Source: Golubevia sp. BC0850
Lineage: Eukaryota > Basidiomycota > Exobasidiomycetes > Golubeviales > Golubeviaceae
DNA length: 64,000 bases
Assembly (NCBI GenBank): GCA_012976225.1
Contig: JAAVVG010000015.1
Span: forward strand, 248,001-312,000
Direction: 5' to 3'
Positions 23,403 through 33,512 of this stretch are shown one piece after another; the first letter of the stretch is position 1, and each line of letters opens with the position of its first letter. Made by a program: the position numbers and the translations under genes. Below the pieces are notes generated by a model that was not told where the DNA came from, did not search any database, and worked only from the letters and a program-made list of their open reading frames with translations.

Positions 23403-24558
23403 TCACTTGATCTGAGTTCCATCACCCCGTAGAGTCAGGTAGGCTTGATCAACTCCTGGTCCCTATTGAAATGCAAAGAGACAAAAGAGGAGAAGAAAGA
23501 AGGACAGAGGTCATGAGTGTTTGGTTATTGATAGAGGTTGAAGAAGTCATCGTCACTTACGAAAGTCTTCATCAATTCGTAGATCTCTACGTTGTGATAC
23601 CTGAGACCTGTCTTTGGATCTGTATAAGGAGCCTAAGATAGTGGTATATGAGAAAAAAGAAGAGGCGAGACCAGGAAAGAGGTTAAAACGAGAAAGAAGT
23701 TCGAGAGTGGAGAAGGGTGGCTGAAAACTTACAATCAAGCCTGTCACGTCACAGTACTTCTTTCGTGGTCGTAGGCTTGGAGGTGCTTCTACAGTAGAAT
23801 CTAGTAGATGAATCGCGAACACAAAGAGATGAGGAAAGAGAGGACATCGAATGGATAAGATCAGATTGTCTGCCCTCACGGATGTTACCTGAGGGTCCTT
23901 GAAATCTTCCACCTTAAAATCTTGAAGCCAATGTGATCAATACATTAAACTCACAGGTAGGCAATCGTCTCTTCCTCTGAAGCAATCTCTCCTCCTCCTT
24001 CTCTTGTTCAGTTGGAGTTTCCTCTCTCATAGGTGTCTCCGAACTCCTTTCCTCTCCAAGTAATCCACTTCCCTCAGCTTCATCTTCTTCTGCATCATCA
24101 ATTTCAACCTCCGGAGTAACTTCATCACCACCTCCCTTTCTCTTATTCTGTTTAGCAGCTCTAGCTCTTTCCCTCTGTTCTTTCTGAATCCTCTTCCTAA
24201 AAGTTTTAGCAGCAGCTCCATGAACTCCTGCTTCACTGATAGCAGCTTTCCTTTCTTCTTCTCTCTTTGCAGCTTCTAAAGCCGATTTTGGAGATAGAGG
24301 TCTTTTACCTTTCCTTTTACCCTCTGTAACTAAACCCATCGCTTGCTCTCTTTCGGTGGTTAGGATTTGCTTTAAAGTCTTGTTTCTACGATTCGCTGGA
24401 AGATTGGAACGTGCTTTTGAGGTGGTGGTTGGATTTAAAGACTTGAAAGGTCGAGGAATGTCTGCGAAATTGAGTAGTTCTGCTTGAGATGGAGGAGCTG
24501 GAGTAGTGGAAGTTGAGGATGGTCGAGGTGGCCTGCAGTAGCGGGAGGAGAGGAGCAT
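23403..24558 (-). CDS. IES6: INO80 chromatin-remodelling complex subunit Ies6 (YL1_C domain)
   Basis: Ies6 works with Arp5 in the INO80 remodeller. Exons are 24558-23955, 23888-23880, 23788-23733, 23632-23561 and 23462-23403, giving 266 residues. The N-terminal block RPFKSLN...RRNKTLKQIL and the C-terminal YL1_C block (APPSLRPRKKYCDVTGL, APYTDPKTGLRYHNVEIYEL, PGVDQAYLTLRGDGTQIK) both match the family. A lysine/glutamate-rich insertion of about 110 residues lies between them, so the protein is longer than yeast Ies6 (about 170). The second exon is only nine bases. It is required because joining exon 1 directly to exon 3 gives a stop, whereas the micro-exon restores CNIQAPPSLRP, matching the family's I-x-APPS pattern. 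Flanking introns are 66 and 91 bases with GTGAG donors. Start codon choice is the first Met of the frame. Confidence 0.9.
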
Positions 24559-24689
24559 GTCGTCAGATTGGAAATTAGTTCCAGAAGTGTAAGTGTAGCT
24601 CAGTAATGTAGTTAGCTCACATGGTCAATGTTATGATGTGGAATGGTGAGGTTTGGGAGAGAAGCTTATCGTGGTCTCTGGAGTCTGCA

Positions 24690-24714
24690 CTCTCTCTCTC
24701 TCTCTCTCTCTCTC
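24690..24714 (+). repeat. (CT)n microsatellite in a divergent promoter
   Basis: About 12 CT dinucleotides lie in the 198-base gap between the divergent IES6 and VPS55 start codons. CT/GA tracts in such positions often form part of fungal promoters; function here is inferred. Confidence 0.85.
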
Positions 24715-24756
24715 CACAACGACTTCTCCTAAAGCAGTGCCAGGCTCTCAAATAAT

Positions 24757-25986
24757 ATGGCAGGTCTCAAGAGTGAGTAGCGCTGTATGTACTTCATCAA
24801 TCAAATCTCAGACAGGGATGGAGCAAGATGGCGAATGGCAGCATCTCTTCCAACAAGCCATCTTTGAAGTTGCAGCTCATCTCGTTGCAGCTCATCTCTT
24901 ACCTTTCCTCTTCCTTCTTTGCCTTCCGAATCTCATCTTGGAATCTTAAAACTTCGATGTTAAATCTACTCATTCCATTCCAGCCATCATCGGTCTCTCT
25001 TTCGTCCTGGCTCTGGGATTCCTTCTGATCATCCTCTCCTGTGCTCTTTGGGCCAATTGGCTACCTCTCCTAGTAGGCAAGTATCCCCATACTGGCTCAA
25101 CCAGAACAATTTAATACAGTTTCCGGGATTCGGATGAACTGTATACCATGTCAAGGGACGGTCGCAGATGACGCAAGGCGACAGAGTAGATGGAGCGGAG
25201 CTTGGAGACTGTCAGATTCCAATCAGTAGCTCCAAGCAAGGTTCAGTTGACTTTGAATAAATTAGAGAAGCTCGAGAACGATCACTGTCTACTATCGACC
25301 CTTCCCGAAGCTCTCAGACCTATGACCCTAACCTTGAACCTACTCTCTTTGTCTTTCCAATCCCTTCTCCCCCCCCCCAGCTCTCACCTACATCCTAGCT
25401 CCCATCCCTAATTCACTTTGCTCAAAATGTGCAGGAGCCGATGATTTCTCAGCCGATTACAACAGGTCAGTTCTCCCTTTCGCTTCCTGTCTGCTACGAG
25501 CCTTTTGAAGTCTCACTCCTTTCTCCCTTTCCTCCCTTTTTCGCCACCATCATCTCGCTCCAAAACTTGACCATTTCGTCCCTGAAACTTTGAACTTCAA
25601 CCTCAAATTCTTATTTCGTTCACTCAGCGCCTACCTAGATCTAGGAAATTTCTTGACAGGAATGATGGTCGTCTCTGGAGTTGCCTTCCCTCTAGCTTTA
25701 GCTCATTCAGGCGTGATAGCTCCTATGGCCTGTATCATGGCTGTTTCTGGTGGTGCTCTGGTTTATGGTACAAGTGAGTATCCCAAACTTGGGAATTCTG
25801 CGAGCAAAGCTCTCGATTGCTGCTATCTGCGACATCCGTCTCACTTTTTTCATTTTTTCTGACCTTTCGCTTTCTCTCCTCTCAACATTTCGATTCTAAA
25901 TCTGCTTTAATCTCTCTCTTTTCTTTTTCATGGTATCAGTCCTTACGTATTCAGGCTTCTTCTCTGACTCATCGGACGAATTCTAA
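24757..25986 (+). CDS. VPS55: Vacuolar protein sorting protein Vps55 (OB-RGRP/LEPROT family)
   Basis: Vps55 is a four-helix membrane protein that acts with Vps68 in endosome-to-vacuole transport. Exons 24757-24772, 24984-25076, 25381-25465, 25628-25773 and 25940-25986 give 128 residues, the family's normal size. The helices read through FVLALGFLLIILSCALW, LTYILAPIPN, FLTGMMVVSGVAFPLALA and ACIMAVSGGALVYGTILTY. The C-terminus is FFSDSSDEF. The first exon encodes only five residues plus one base. The second intron must use a GC donor (G|GCAAGT at 25077): only that site keeps the phase needed for LLVALTYILAP. It is about 300 bases and starts with the classic GC-AG consensus. Confidence 0.93.
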
Positions 25987-27147
25987 TTCGACCCTCGCTT
26001 CTGCTGCCTGTACGCCTTTTCGTTCTACTTCTCTATTCCTTTACCGTGTTCTTGGATCGTGGTCAACTTCATGGTTTTCTTTCTCTGTCTCTTCAGACCA
26101 CCTGAACAGACTGAGACTCATCGAGGGCAACGCTCGCCTTCTCCCAATACAGACTTCTAGAGCGAATTCAGAGTGCTCGGACTAGTTGGTAACTATGTAC
26201 GCTTTCGGATTCGAGTATGTTGAAGTTTCCTTTTTTTCTTTTTCTTTTTTTTCAAGCGTGCGGTTTATGGTCCATGTCCGCAAACGTGACAAAAAGCTGC
26301 TATGTATGAGGGACATGTCGACGCAACTTTCTTCACCAAGTTGTTGCACCATCAAACCCCCTTTATCCCTCCTACCCCTCTACAAGTTCTCTGACACCAT
26401 TCTTGACTAAGTAGAAATCGTTTGTTTTCTACTTGACTTTCATTTCGTGACCGAATAAGAGGACTCGAAAATTCGTCGAACCAATTAAAAGAGGACGAAA
26501 ATCCTGCTTTAATCCAGCTGTTCGACTTTTCTCCAGTACAATCTAGATTAGTGAAGACGTCGCAACTTGAGAAATTTTAGTCCAACGTTCAAGGTTCTCA
26601 ACAACATCCTTTGTAAAGATCAGTTCATCCATTGTGGTGAATAAAAATTACACAAATTCAAGACAGATCGCATCTATTGGTTGTAGACTTGCCCCAATGG
26701 GGTCATTTGGGAGTTCGAGAGACTCAAAAAAGAAGAAGACCCAAGACAAACAAGATAGCTATGTTGTCAGAGGCCTTTCAAAGAGTCAGATAGTCAGAGA
26801 AGTAACCATCGGAATGGAGAACACAGAATATCGACATAGGAAATTTGGAAGTGTGGGGAGCGAAGCATATCTCGAATTTGATTTTCGAGGCAGAGAAAAG
26901 GTGATATTGGAACTTTGAGGTTTGAGGAGAGGAAGCAGAAAATGTCATGGTAAAGTTTTGATGATTCAATTGATGGATCGGCAAAAGCAGCGACGAGTCT
27001 AAAGTAGCAACCCCAAGGTTTCGCTCGCTGGCTTCACTTCAGATCTGGCACGGCAAGGCAGACGAAGAAATAGAGCATTAATTACACTTCATTCAAATTC
27101 GGGCGGAACAAGAGCTAGTGCAAGAATTACAAGAAGAAAGTGAACAT
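25987..27147. other. Convergent 3' intergenic region, 1.2 kb
   Basis: This separates VPS55 (+) from the GH128 gene (-). Some short open frames occur (for example 26634-26918), but none shows a domain or splice context. I see nothing else. Confidence 0.5.
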
Positions 27148-28301
27148 CTACGAGTTGTACGCAACTCCCAACTCGGTCATTTGGGTGGAGTTCTCGTCCA
27201 CTTGTAGATCACGTTGATCAACGAAAGAACCAGCGATCTTTCCAATGTAGGCGTATCTTTGGATTTGTGGGATCTGATCGAAGGCAGAGGTGACTTGTCT
27301 GATCATGTCGGCACCTCCAGCAGTGGCCCAATTGTTTTGGTCACGTCCGAACTCAGTGATCCAGAATCCAGTGTTTCCTGAAGAATGTAAAGGGGAGGGG
27401 GCGGTGTCAGAAGAGAGTAGTAAAGGGTGGATTGGAACGACGTGGGTGGCGACCTTAAGTGTCGTCTCGAATCACTCACCGTACTTTCCTCCCTGGTAGT
27501 CGATGACAGCCTTGGCGGAGTTGATGATGTCGTTAGCGTTAGCAGCGTATGGATGGAAAGCGTAAGCTGATGGGCGAGAGAGGAGACGCAAAGAATGGGT
27601 CAGCCAGGGATGACGAGCTCTCTAGCCCTTCCAAGAGCCTCCACGTCTCTGTAAGCTCTTCAGACCCTTGAAAACCTCACCATCAAAAGTACATCCATCA
27701 CAGGCAGCAACGAACTGGTCTAGCCAGCTGAGTCCTTGACCTTGGTTAGTGCTTGAAGTGATAGCTGGTGCGACCAACTTCTTTCCTTGGGCCTTAAGTG
27801 GCTGAATCCAGGTCTTCCAGGTATTAGCAGCATCCTGAGGACTGACATTGTTCAAATCAGGCTCATTGAACCCAAGAACATATTGGGAGTTAGCAGCTGC
27901 AGATGCTAGTTGAGAGATTGGGGAAGATCCGCTGTCGGAACCGTCCTTTTGCATGATGACCCACTCCATGTTCTGAACGTTGATATCATGAGGTTGGAAG
28001 TCTGAATAAGAAGGAAATTGGGAGAGGAGAGCTGTCAGAAGAGAAGAGAGAAGAGATCCTTCCCACCCCTTGTTTTCAGCCACGAGCCACGTCTGCGAAC
28101 CCAACGCTACTCACGCTCGTAACTGTAGGTCCAAGAAGACTGGGCAGAGAAGATATCAGCAGAAACGTTTTCCAAGTAGTTCCAAGCAACTCCTCTTTTT
28201 GGGTTTGAGCGCTTCTCCATTGGAGCGGCGTTGACTGATGAAAGAGCGATGGCACAAGCCAAGGCGGAAACTGAGATGGCAATTGAAGATGAAGAGACCA
28301 T
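27148..28301 (-). CDS. Secreted GH128 glycoside hydrolase (Asl1-like beta-1,3-glucanase)
   Basis: GH128 enzymes cleave beta-1,3-glucan and act in or on the fungal cell wall. Exons 28301-28115, 28001-27681, 27566-27480 and 27377-27148 give 274 residues. A signal peptide covers about residues 1-26, followed by a Kex2-type MEKR site. The mature protein starts near RGVAWNY. The probable acid/base Glu109 is in LGFNEPDLNN and the probable nucleophile Glu207 in GFWITEFGRD. AYAFHPYAAN and the C-terminal TELGVAYNS complete the barrel. All junctions are in phase. The whole catalytic domain is present and nothing appears broken. Specificity for beta-1,3-glucan is inferred from the family. Confidence 0.92.
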
Positions 28302-29061
28302 TTTGATATTAAGAGTAAGATGAGGGAAGAGGGAAAAAGCAGAAGAGAACCTCCAACCTTTTATAGCTTTTTGTTTTGGTCGATATGGCGAACCAGGGAT
28401 GACGCCCGCCAATTCTGCATGAATCCTGCTGGAGCTGCCTACCTGCCGAGGTGGAGCCTGACAAGAACTCTCTCATCAGAATCTGATTGATCAAATTCTA
28501 TCAAAGGTCAATAGCAGGAGCAGGATTTGGTAGCTGGGGCTGCAGAGGAGAGGCCAAGTGCTCTCGTCGTCATCGCCACGTTTGCTTGCGAACTGCTTCA
28601 TCTGCGCTCTTCTGCACTCTCGACTCTGCAAAAAAGACTGGTAATTCCCCGAAAGACGAGACGTTATCGACGAGGGCAAACAAAGCCAGAGGAGCACAGA
28701 CCAGTCAAGGAAAAAGTGGAAGACTTCCCCAAAAGAATTACAAGACATCTCTCGCTCGAACTCAGATTGTCAATCTCGACTTCTCAAATCACGAGCCACA
28801 AATCACAGCACAAGTGAAGCAGAGATACCAGAAATTGCGATCAGCTGGGATTTTTGGGTTTTTGCGTCGAAGACGCGATGGTGTGAAGTGTACATGCCGT
28901 GAAGGGTTAAGAAAAGAATAATAAAAGCTTGACTTTGGAGTGCGAAGAAGATTTGCATGATTAAACTGCATGAAGTTGGGGTTGAATGAAAGGAAGATGA
29001 AGAGCCTGGAGTCAAAAAGTGATGGAAGAGAGCGATTGAGAAAACCTGAAAATCGAGAAGC
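28302..29061. other. GH128 promoter and RPL26 3' region
   Basis: This 760-base gap carries the GH128 promoter (see TATA element) and the 3' end of RPL26. Open frames on + (28487-28921) have no recognisable features. Confidence 0.5.
28358..28367 (-). promoter_or_regulatory. TATA box of the GH128 gene
   Basis: The minus strand reads GCTATAAAAGG across this position, about 60 bases upstream of the start codon. It is a near-perfect TATA box and suggests strong or regulated expression. Confidence 0.6.
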
Positions 29062-30614
29062 TTAATCAGTGGCATCGACATCCATGTTCTGAACTGGCTG
29101 AGCAGCGACCTTTCCAGTCTTACGGGCTAGGATCTTGGTACTGTTGAGGAATTGAAAAAAATGAAAAGAGATTCAGTAAGGAGCGATGGGATCGATGCGA
29201 GCTTGATAAGATCTTGGGAGGTTCCTAGTCTTTCGTCGTGAGCCATCGATTGGTCACCAAAGGCAGCTAGCTCTCATTCCATCTGTTCTTGTTCGCCAAC
29301 CATCAATCTGCCCATCCCAATCTCTCACCGACTCCACAAGCTCCCCAACTGATCTCCCAACTTCATGTCCTCCAAAACCCCCTCCATTCCCGTTCTCGAA
29401 CCACCTCCCCCCTTCTCAAAATCATTCTCCAATCTCCAAACTCACCGGTCCTTGTCCATCTTAAGCTTGGTGATAATGACGTTGCTTGGGTGAATTGGGT
29501 ATGGGACGGTAGCACCTGAGCTCTTGTCACGACTGACACGTTCGACGTGGACAACCCACTTCTTACGGTAAACTTGAGTGACACGACCTTCAGATCCCTT
29601 GTGAGTTCCACGAACGATTCTGACTTCATCGTCCTTACGGATTGGGATGGAACGAGCCTAGAGAGAGAGGAGATGAAGAGGAGTGGGGCGGTTTCAGCAA
29701 GACTGCTTGAGACGGAGGTTCGAAAGATGAGTCGAGAGAGCTTGAGTGTTCTGGAGATTCTGAAGGGCCGTTTGAGGTTTGGGTCTTGAGGTTGTGAAAG
29801 TTGAGGAGGACGGATGTAGGTTGAGGCTGAAGTTTCAACTGGAGGCATCTGGACCAGTGGTCTGCCCTTACATCTGTCCTTTCCGCCAAACTACGTCAAT
29901 CGTGGATCTCTCAGTTGGAATAACGTTGAAGATCGTCTGTTGGAAGGGAGGATGAGAGGTTCTTCTTGGGAAGACCTGAGGCCAACGAATCCAGCCTGAC
30001 CTGTCTCTCCCGGAGACCTCCAGCAGCTTGCTTATCCAACCCAAAATTCCTGTTTCTTCATGATCTGGGATGCGACAAGAGACAGAGGTTGCCCCGTTCT
30101 GCTGCATCTCCCACTTTCCTTCCACCGTCCTTCTCACCCAATCCGACCACCTCTCATCCACCCTCCCTCTCTCATAAGTACACAATTCATCATTGAAGAT
30201 CACTTGTAGAGTCACATGGAACTTGATGTGAAAGGTTTGTGGTTGAACTTGAGAGCAACACAGCTTTCTGATGAGAGATTCTTAAATTTGAGGTTTGCCG
30301 TCTTTGGAAGGCACAATCTTGGAGGTTGAGGACTCGCTCTCCTTTGATCTTGAAGATTTGAACTGAGAACTTAAATGCTTGATGACAGAATCTTCAGAAG
30401 GTTTGCAATTCATCCGTCTAGTGACCATGCAAGCATCTGACCCATTCTCATCTCATCCTACAAGCAACCAGTCAAGCTCTGCTCCTTCTCTGATACTCAC
30501 ACCATGTTCCCCACGAAGTTCCTTTGTGAGAGGAGAGGACATGATAGTCCTTCTAACACTGGAAGGAGCACTGAAGTGAGCCTTACGTTGAACTCTTCTT
30601 GAGGATGAAACCAT
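29062..30614 (-). CDS. RPL26: 60S ribosomal protein L26 (uL24)
   Basis: uL24 is a core protein of the large ribosomal subunit near the exit tunnel. Exons 30614-30501, 29657-29446 and 29140-29062 join in phase and give 134 residues. Conserved blocks are [52 protein letters not shown] and [16 protein letters not shown]. The first intron (29658-30500) is 843 bases, by far the longest in the window's confident genes. The start ATG sits directly after an apparent splice acceptor (CATCAG), and a donor (AAG|GTGAGA) lies upstream near 30755. This points to a further intron in the 5' leader. The N-terminus is a few residues shorter than in many relatives. Confidence 0.93.
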
Positions 30615-31420
30615 CTGATGATTTTAAAACAAATGGAAGAAAATGGATGAAAATTTGAATTTCTCAGTTCTTACTCGCTTTGGCTATCTCTTTCTCTCCC
30701 CAACCAGAATTCCAATACTCAATTGATGATTCTGTTTCAGCAAATCGATTTTGGCATGAGTTCTCACCTTGGACTTGTCTTGAGTTTGAGTTCGGGATAG
30801 TATAGAGTTTGCGTTGGGTTGGGAGTAGAGCACTCAGCCGCATCCGAACGACTCGACACGAACGTCGATCGGATCCCAAGTGAGCTTCAAAAAAAAGACG
30901 AAAGGAATAAGAATGATACAACGAGAAATGAGCTTTCAAATTCAAATTAAGAGCCACGCTTTCAAAAACGAAGTACAGAAAGGAAGTGTCGATGGGAGTG
31001 GACTGACTGCGGACTGTAGAGTGGGGTCGACCACAACTGTGCTTGAGAGAACTTCTTGATTCAAGAAAGGATTCGTTGCTGGGGATCTTGCAATTTATAA
31101 ATCGGAATCTATGATGAGATGGCACCTGTAGAACCCCGGTCCACCTCTGGAGGCCAGAATTCATTGCTCCTCTAAGGATCCAAGCTGCCGTAGTCATCAC
31201 ACGCTCTAACGATCACAAGTGCCATTTCTAAAAAGAGACGTCTATTAATTTTTGGTGTTCTAGGCATAAGAAAACAAAGACGAGAGAGAGGAGGTGTTAC
31301 AAAGCGAGACGATGATGATACAACAAAAACGATTACTCTTCCTTCCCAACTAAAGGATGGTCACTTCTTAAATTTCAATCAAAGGGGTTCCACTTCTAAT
31401 TCAGATCTCTCTAAAACTTC
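30615..31420 (-). promoter_or_regulatory. RPL26 leader and promoter region
   Basis: A TATA-like TTTATAAA occurs at 31094-31101, about 480 bases upstream of the RPL26 start. That distance, with a likely leader donor near 30755, fits an untranslated first exon. The region also holds the 3' end of the next minus-strand gene near 31421. No other gene is evident. Confidence 0.4.
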
Positions 31421-32758
31421 TCATTCCATGACCCAACTTCTACCATCCTTATCCAACCTGAGCCTTCCAGGTACATTTGACATTCTTCTAGGTAAAGAAT
31501 CGGTGAAACTCAAGAAAGACAACTTAGATTGGATGCTTGATTCATAGAGAGGTTGGTGATTTGATCTAGAGGGAGGTTGAGAATCTGGAGGGGTTGAACA
31601 TTCATTTTCTTCATCTTCATCATCCGTAAGATCCATCTCATCTTCATCTTGACTTAATTTCCTAAATGAAAAGTTACCTAAATTAGTGTCAATAGGTTTA
31701 GGAAGTGGAGGTGAACGAGATCTTCTAATGAAATTGGAAGTTGAAGTTGAAGTCGACAATTCGAAGCTGATGGATCTCGACGGCGAGGTTGATAGCTCTT
31801 CTCTTTTCTTCCATTCCAATTCTAACTTTCTATCTTGTTCTAAGTTTGAAGTTGTGAAATCTTCATCATAGTCATAATCTGAAAGTGTAATGATAGTACC
31901 ATTTGAACCACCGTTCCCACTTTCACTTCTCTTCTCCACCTCAATTTTCTTTTCCATCTGACTTGGTAAAGTTAATTTACTCCAAGGAACATACAACCTT
32001 GATTCTTCTTCAACTTTCTTCTGTAAAGAACTTAAGTCTCTAGTAGAATTCGATGATTTGACCGTTACAATCTTCTTCAAAATCGGTCTAGGAGTTACAG
32101 GTTTGACGATCTTTCCTCTGAAATCCATTCTAGGTGGAGCTAATAAACCATTGTAGTATTGAGAAAGGAAAGGATTTGAAGAAGGATGACATTTAAGGGT
32201 TAATTTTGAAGATTCTTTGAATGGAAGTGTGAAAGGTTCAAGTTCTAACAAAGTAAGATCCACCGTCAAGATGATAGCTTCGGATGAAGAATCTGAAGAA
32301 TGATCTGAAACTGTAATGGTTGGAATTGAAGGATTGGGAGTTGATTTTCTTCTCAATTGAACTGTTGGGCCGATTGATTTGTCTTGAGAAGTGGGCTTGG
32401 AGAGTTTGGCTAATGAAGAGGAAGAAAGTGAAAGTGAACCTCTGGCTCTGGAGGTGGATTTGGATGTGGATGGTGAACTTGATCTCATCCTTGAAGCCGA
32501 TGATTCTAAAGACCTATCATTTCTTGAAAGAGAGTTGGTAGTGGAGGAAGAAGAAGAGGAAGAAGAAGAAGAGGAAGAAGAAGAACGTTCGGATGAAGGG
32601 AGAATTTTTAAGTTCATTGACGGCAAATCTGTCTCGCTGTTGCTCAGAGTCGAAGAATCTGAAAGTTCTGAATAATCTTGGAATCCTGGGAATTTGAGAC
32701 TTGAAGGATTTGAATCTGATTCAAAGTTACAAGAAGAAATTGAAGTGGACGAGAGCAT
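31421..32758 (-). CDS. Disordered hypothetical protein with poly-Ser tract
   Basis: I do not recognise a family. A single open frame of 445 codons starts at the first ATG (32758); upstream codons in frame begin only with GTG. A run of about 14 serines is near residue 60. The rest is Ser/Thr/Lys-rich, with acidic patches such as DEDEMDLTDDEDEE. There is a possible PP1-docking-like segment around RPILKKIVTVK. The C-terminus RLRLDKDGRSWVME is the most ordered-looking part. It has no signal peptide or membrane helix. A regulatory or scaffold role is possible but unproven. Confidence 0.62.
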   Translation of the reverse strand: MLSSTSISSCNFESDSNPSSLKFPGFQDYSELSDSSTLSNSETDLPSMNLKILPSSERSSSSSSSSSSSSSSTTNSLSRNDRSLESSASRMRSSSPSTSKSTSRARGSLSLSSSSLAKLSKPTSQDKSIGPTVQLRRKSTPNPSIPTITVSDHSSDSSSEAIILTVDLTLLELEPFTLPFKESSKLTLKCHPSSNPFLSQYYNGLLAPPRMDFRGKIVKPVTPRPILKKIVTVKSSNSTRDLSSLQKKVEEESRLYVPWSKLTLPSQMEKKIEVEKRSESGNGGSNGTIITLSDYDYDEDFTTSNLEQDRKLELEWKKREELSTSPSRSISFELSTSTSTSNFIRRSRSPPLPKPIDTNLGNFSFRKLSQDEDEMDLTDDEDEENECSTPPDSQPPSRSNHQPLYESSIQSKLSFLSFTDSLPRRMSNVPGRLRLDKDGRSWVME

Positions 32759-33512
32759 AGTGGATCGCTGAAAGGGAAGAGAAGGGGGGGGTCTATGCTC
32801 TGAACGTTGCGGTGGAAGGGGAGTGAAGATAAGAGATAGCACCGGATGATTAACTCTTCTTTCCTCTTTCGAATGGGTCGACTTTGAATGGAACAGATAA
32901 GACTTTCTGAGATTTGAACAAGATAGGAAGAAGAAGAGAAGAAGGGAAGGGAGAAGTGACGAGAACCTTCTTCCCTTTTATACGAACCTTCGATTTTGAT
33001 GAGAAGTCTACGAAGTCTGTCAATCGCACCCGAGAATTTTGAATGATGAGAAACCTTAAAAATCATCAACTTCAAAGGGAAAACGCCAACCAAGCTCAAA
33101 TGGAGGGGGAGATTAAATTCACAGGTTTCTAATCAAACTCGCGAGGGTCTCCAATCTTCCACTCCACTCGCTCTCTTCTTCTCTTCTCTCTCCCCCCCAC
33201 GGATTCACTGAAGCACTCCAAAGACTAAACAGAATCCTGTGATTGCAAACGAGATTTCCAAACGAATTCCGTCATTTTCAATCTCAACTCTACTGGATTC
33301 CGAACGATTTCATCAAAACCGAGACAGCCTCAAGCAACGGAAGAAGAAAGTTTGATTGTACGCAGCCGGACAAATCAAAACGCCACCTCCAAAGATCAAA
33401 CCCATTTCACATTTTGATGATTGTTGTTGTTTCATTTCACGATATTTCACTCTCCCAAAATAAGACTGCGACTTCTGTTGATTCATCTCGAGATGATCTA
33501 CAGTGTAATAGA
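32759..33512. other. Intergenic region
   Basis: This is a 750-base gap between two minus-strand genes. Apart from the TATA element near 32975 I found only unsupported short frames. Confidence 0.5.
32975..32983 (-). promoter_or_regulatory. TATA box of the disordered-protein gene
   Basis: The minus strand reads GTATAAAAG about 220 bases upstream of the ATG at 32758. Sequence quality is good, but the distance implies a leader of nearly 200 bases. Confidence 0.45.

Noticed and set aside
23892-23920. Alternative second exon of IES6 reading VEDFKDPQ
   Set aside because: Would need a 34-41-base intron and then leaves the YL1_C exon out of frame; the 9-base micro-exon fits phase and family better.
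28487-28921. 144-codon open frame on +
   Set aside because: Overlaps a promoter/3' gap; composition is random and another frame is equally open.
30180-30210. Box C-like TGATGA on the minus strand in the RPL26 intron
   Set aside because: No matching box D (CTGA) at a suitable distance and no terminal stem found by eye; too weak to call a snoRNA.
30664-31200. 178-codon minus frame upstream of RPL26
   Set aside because: Overlaps the leader and promoter; not in phase with the RPL26 start and without any domain.
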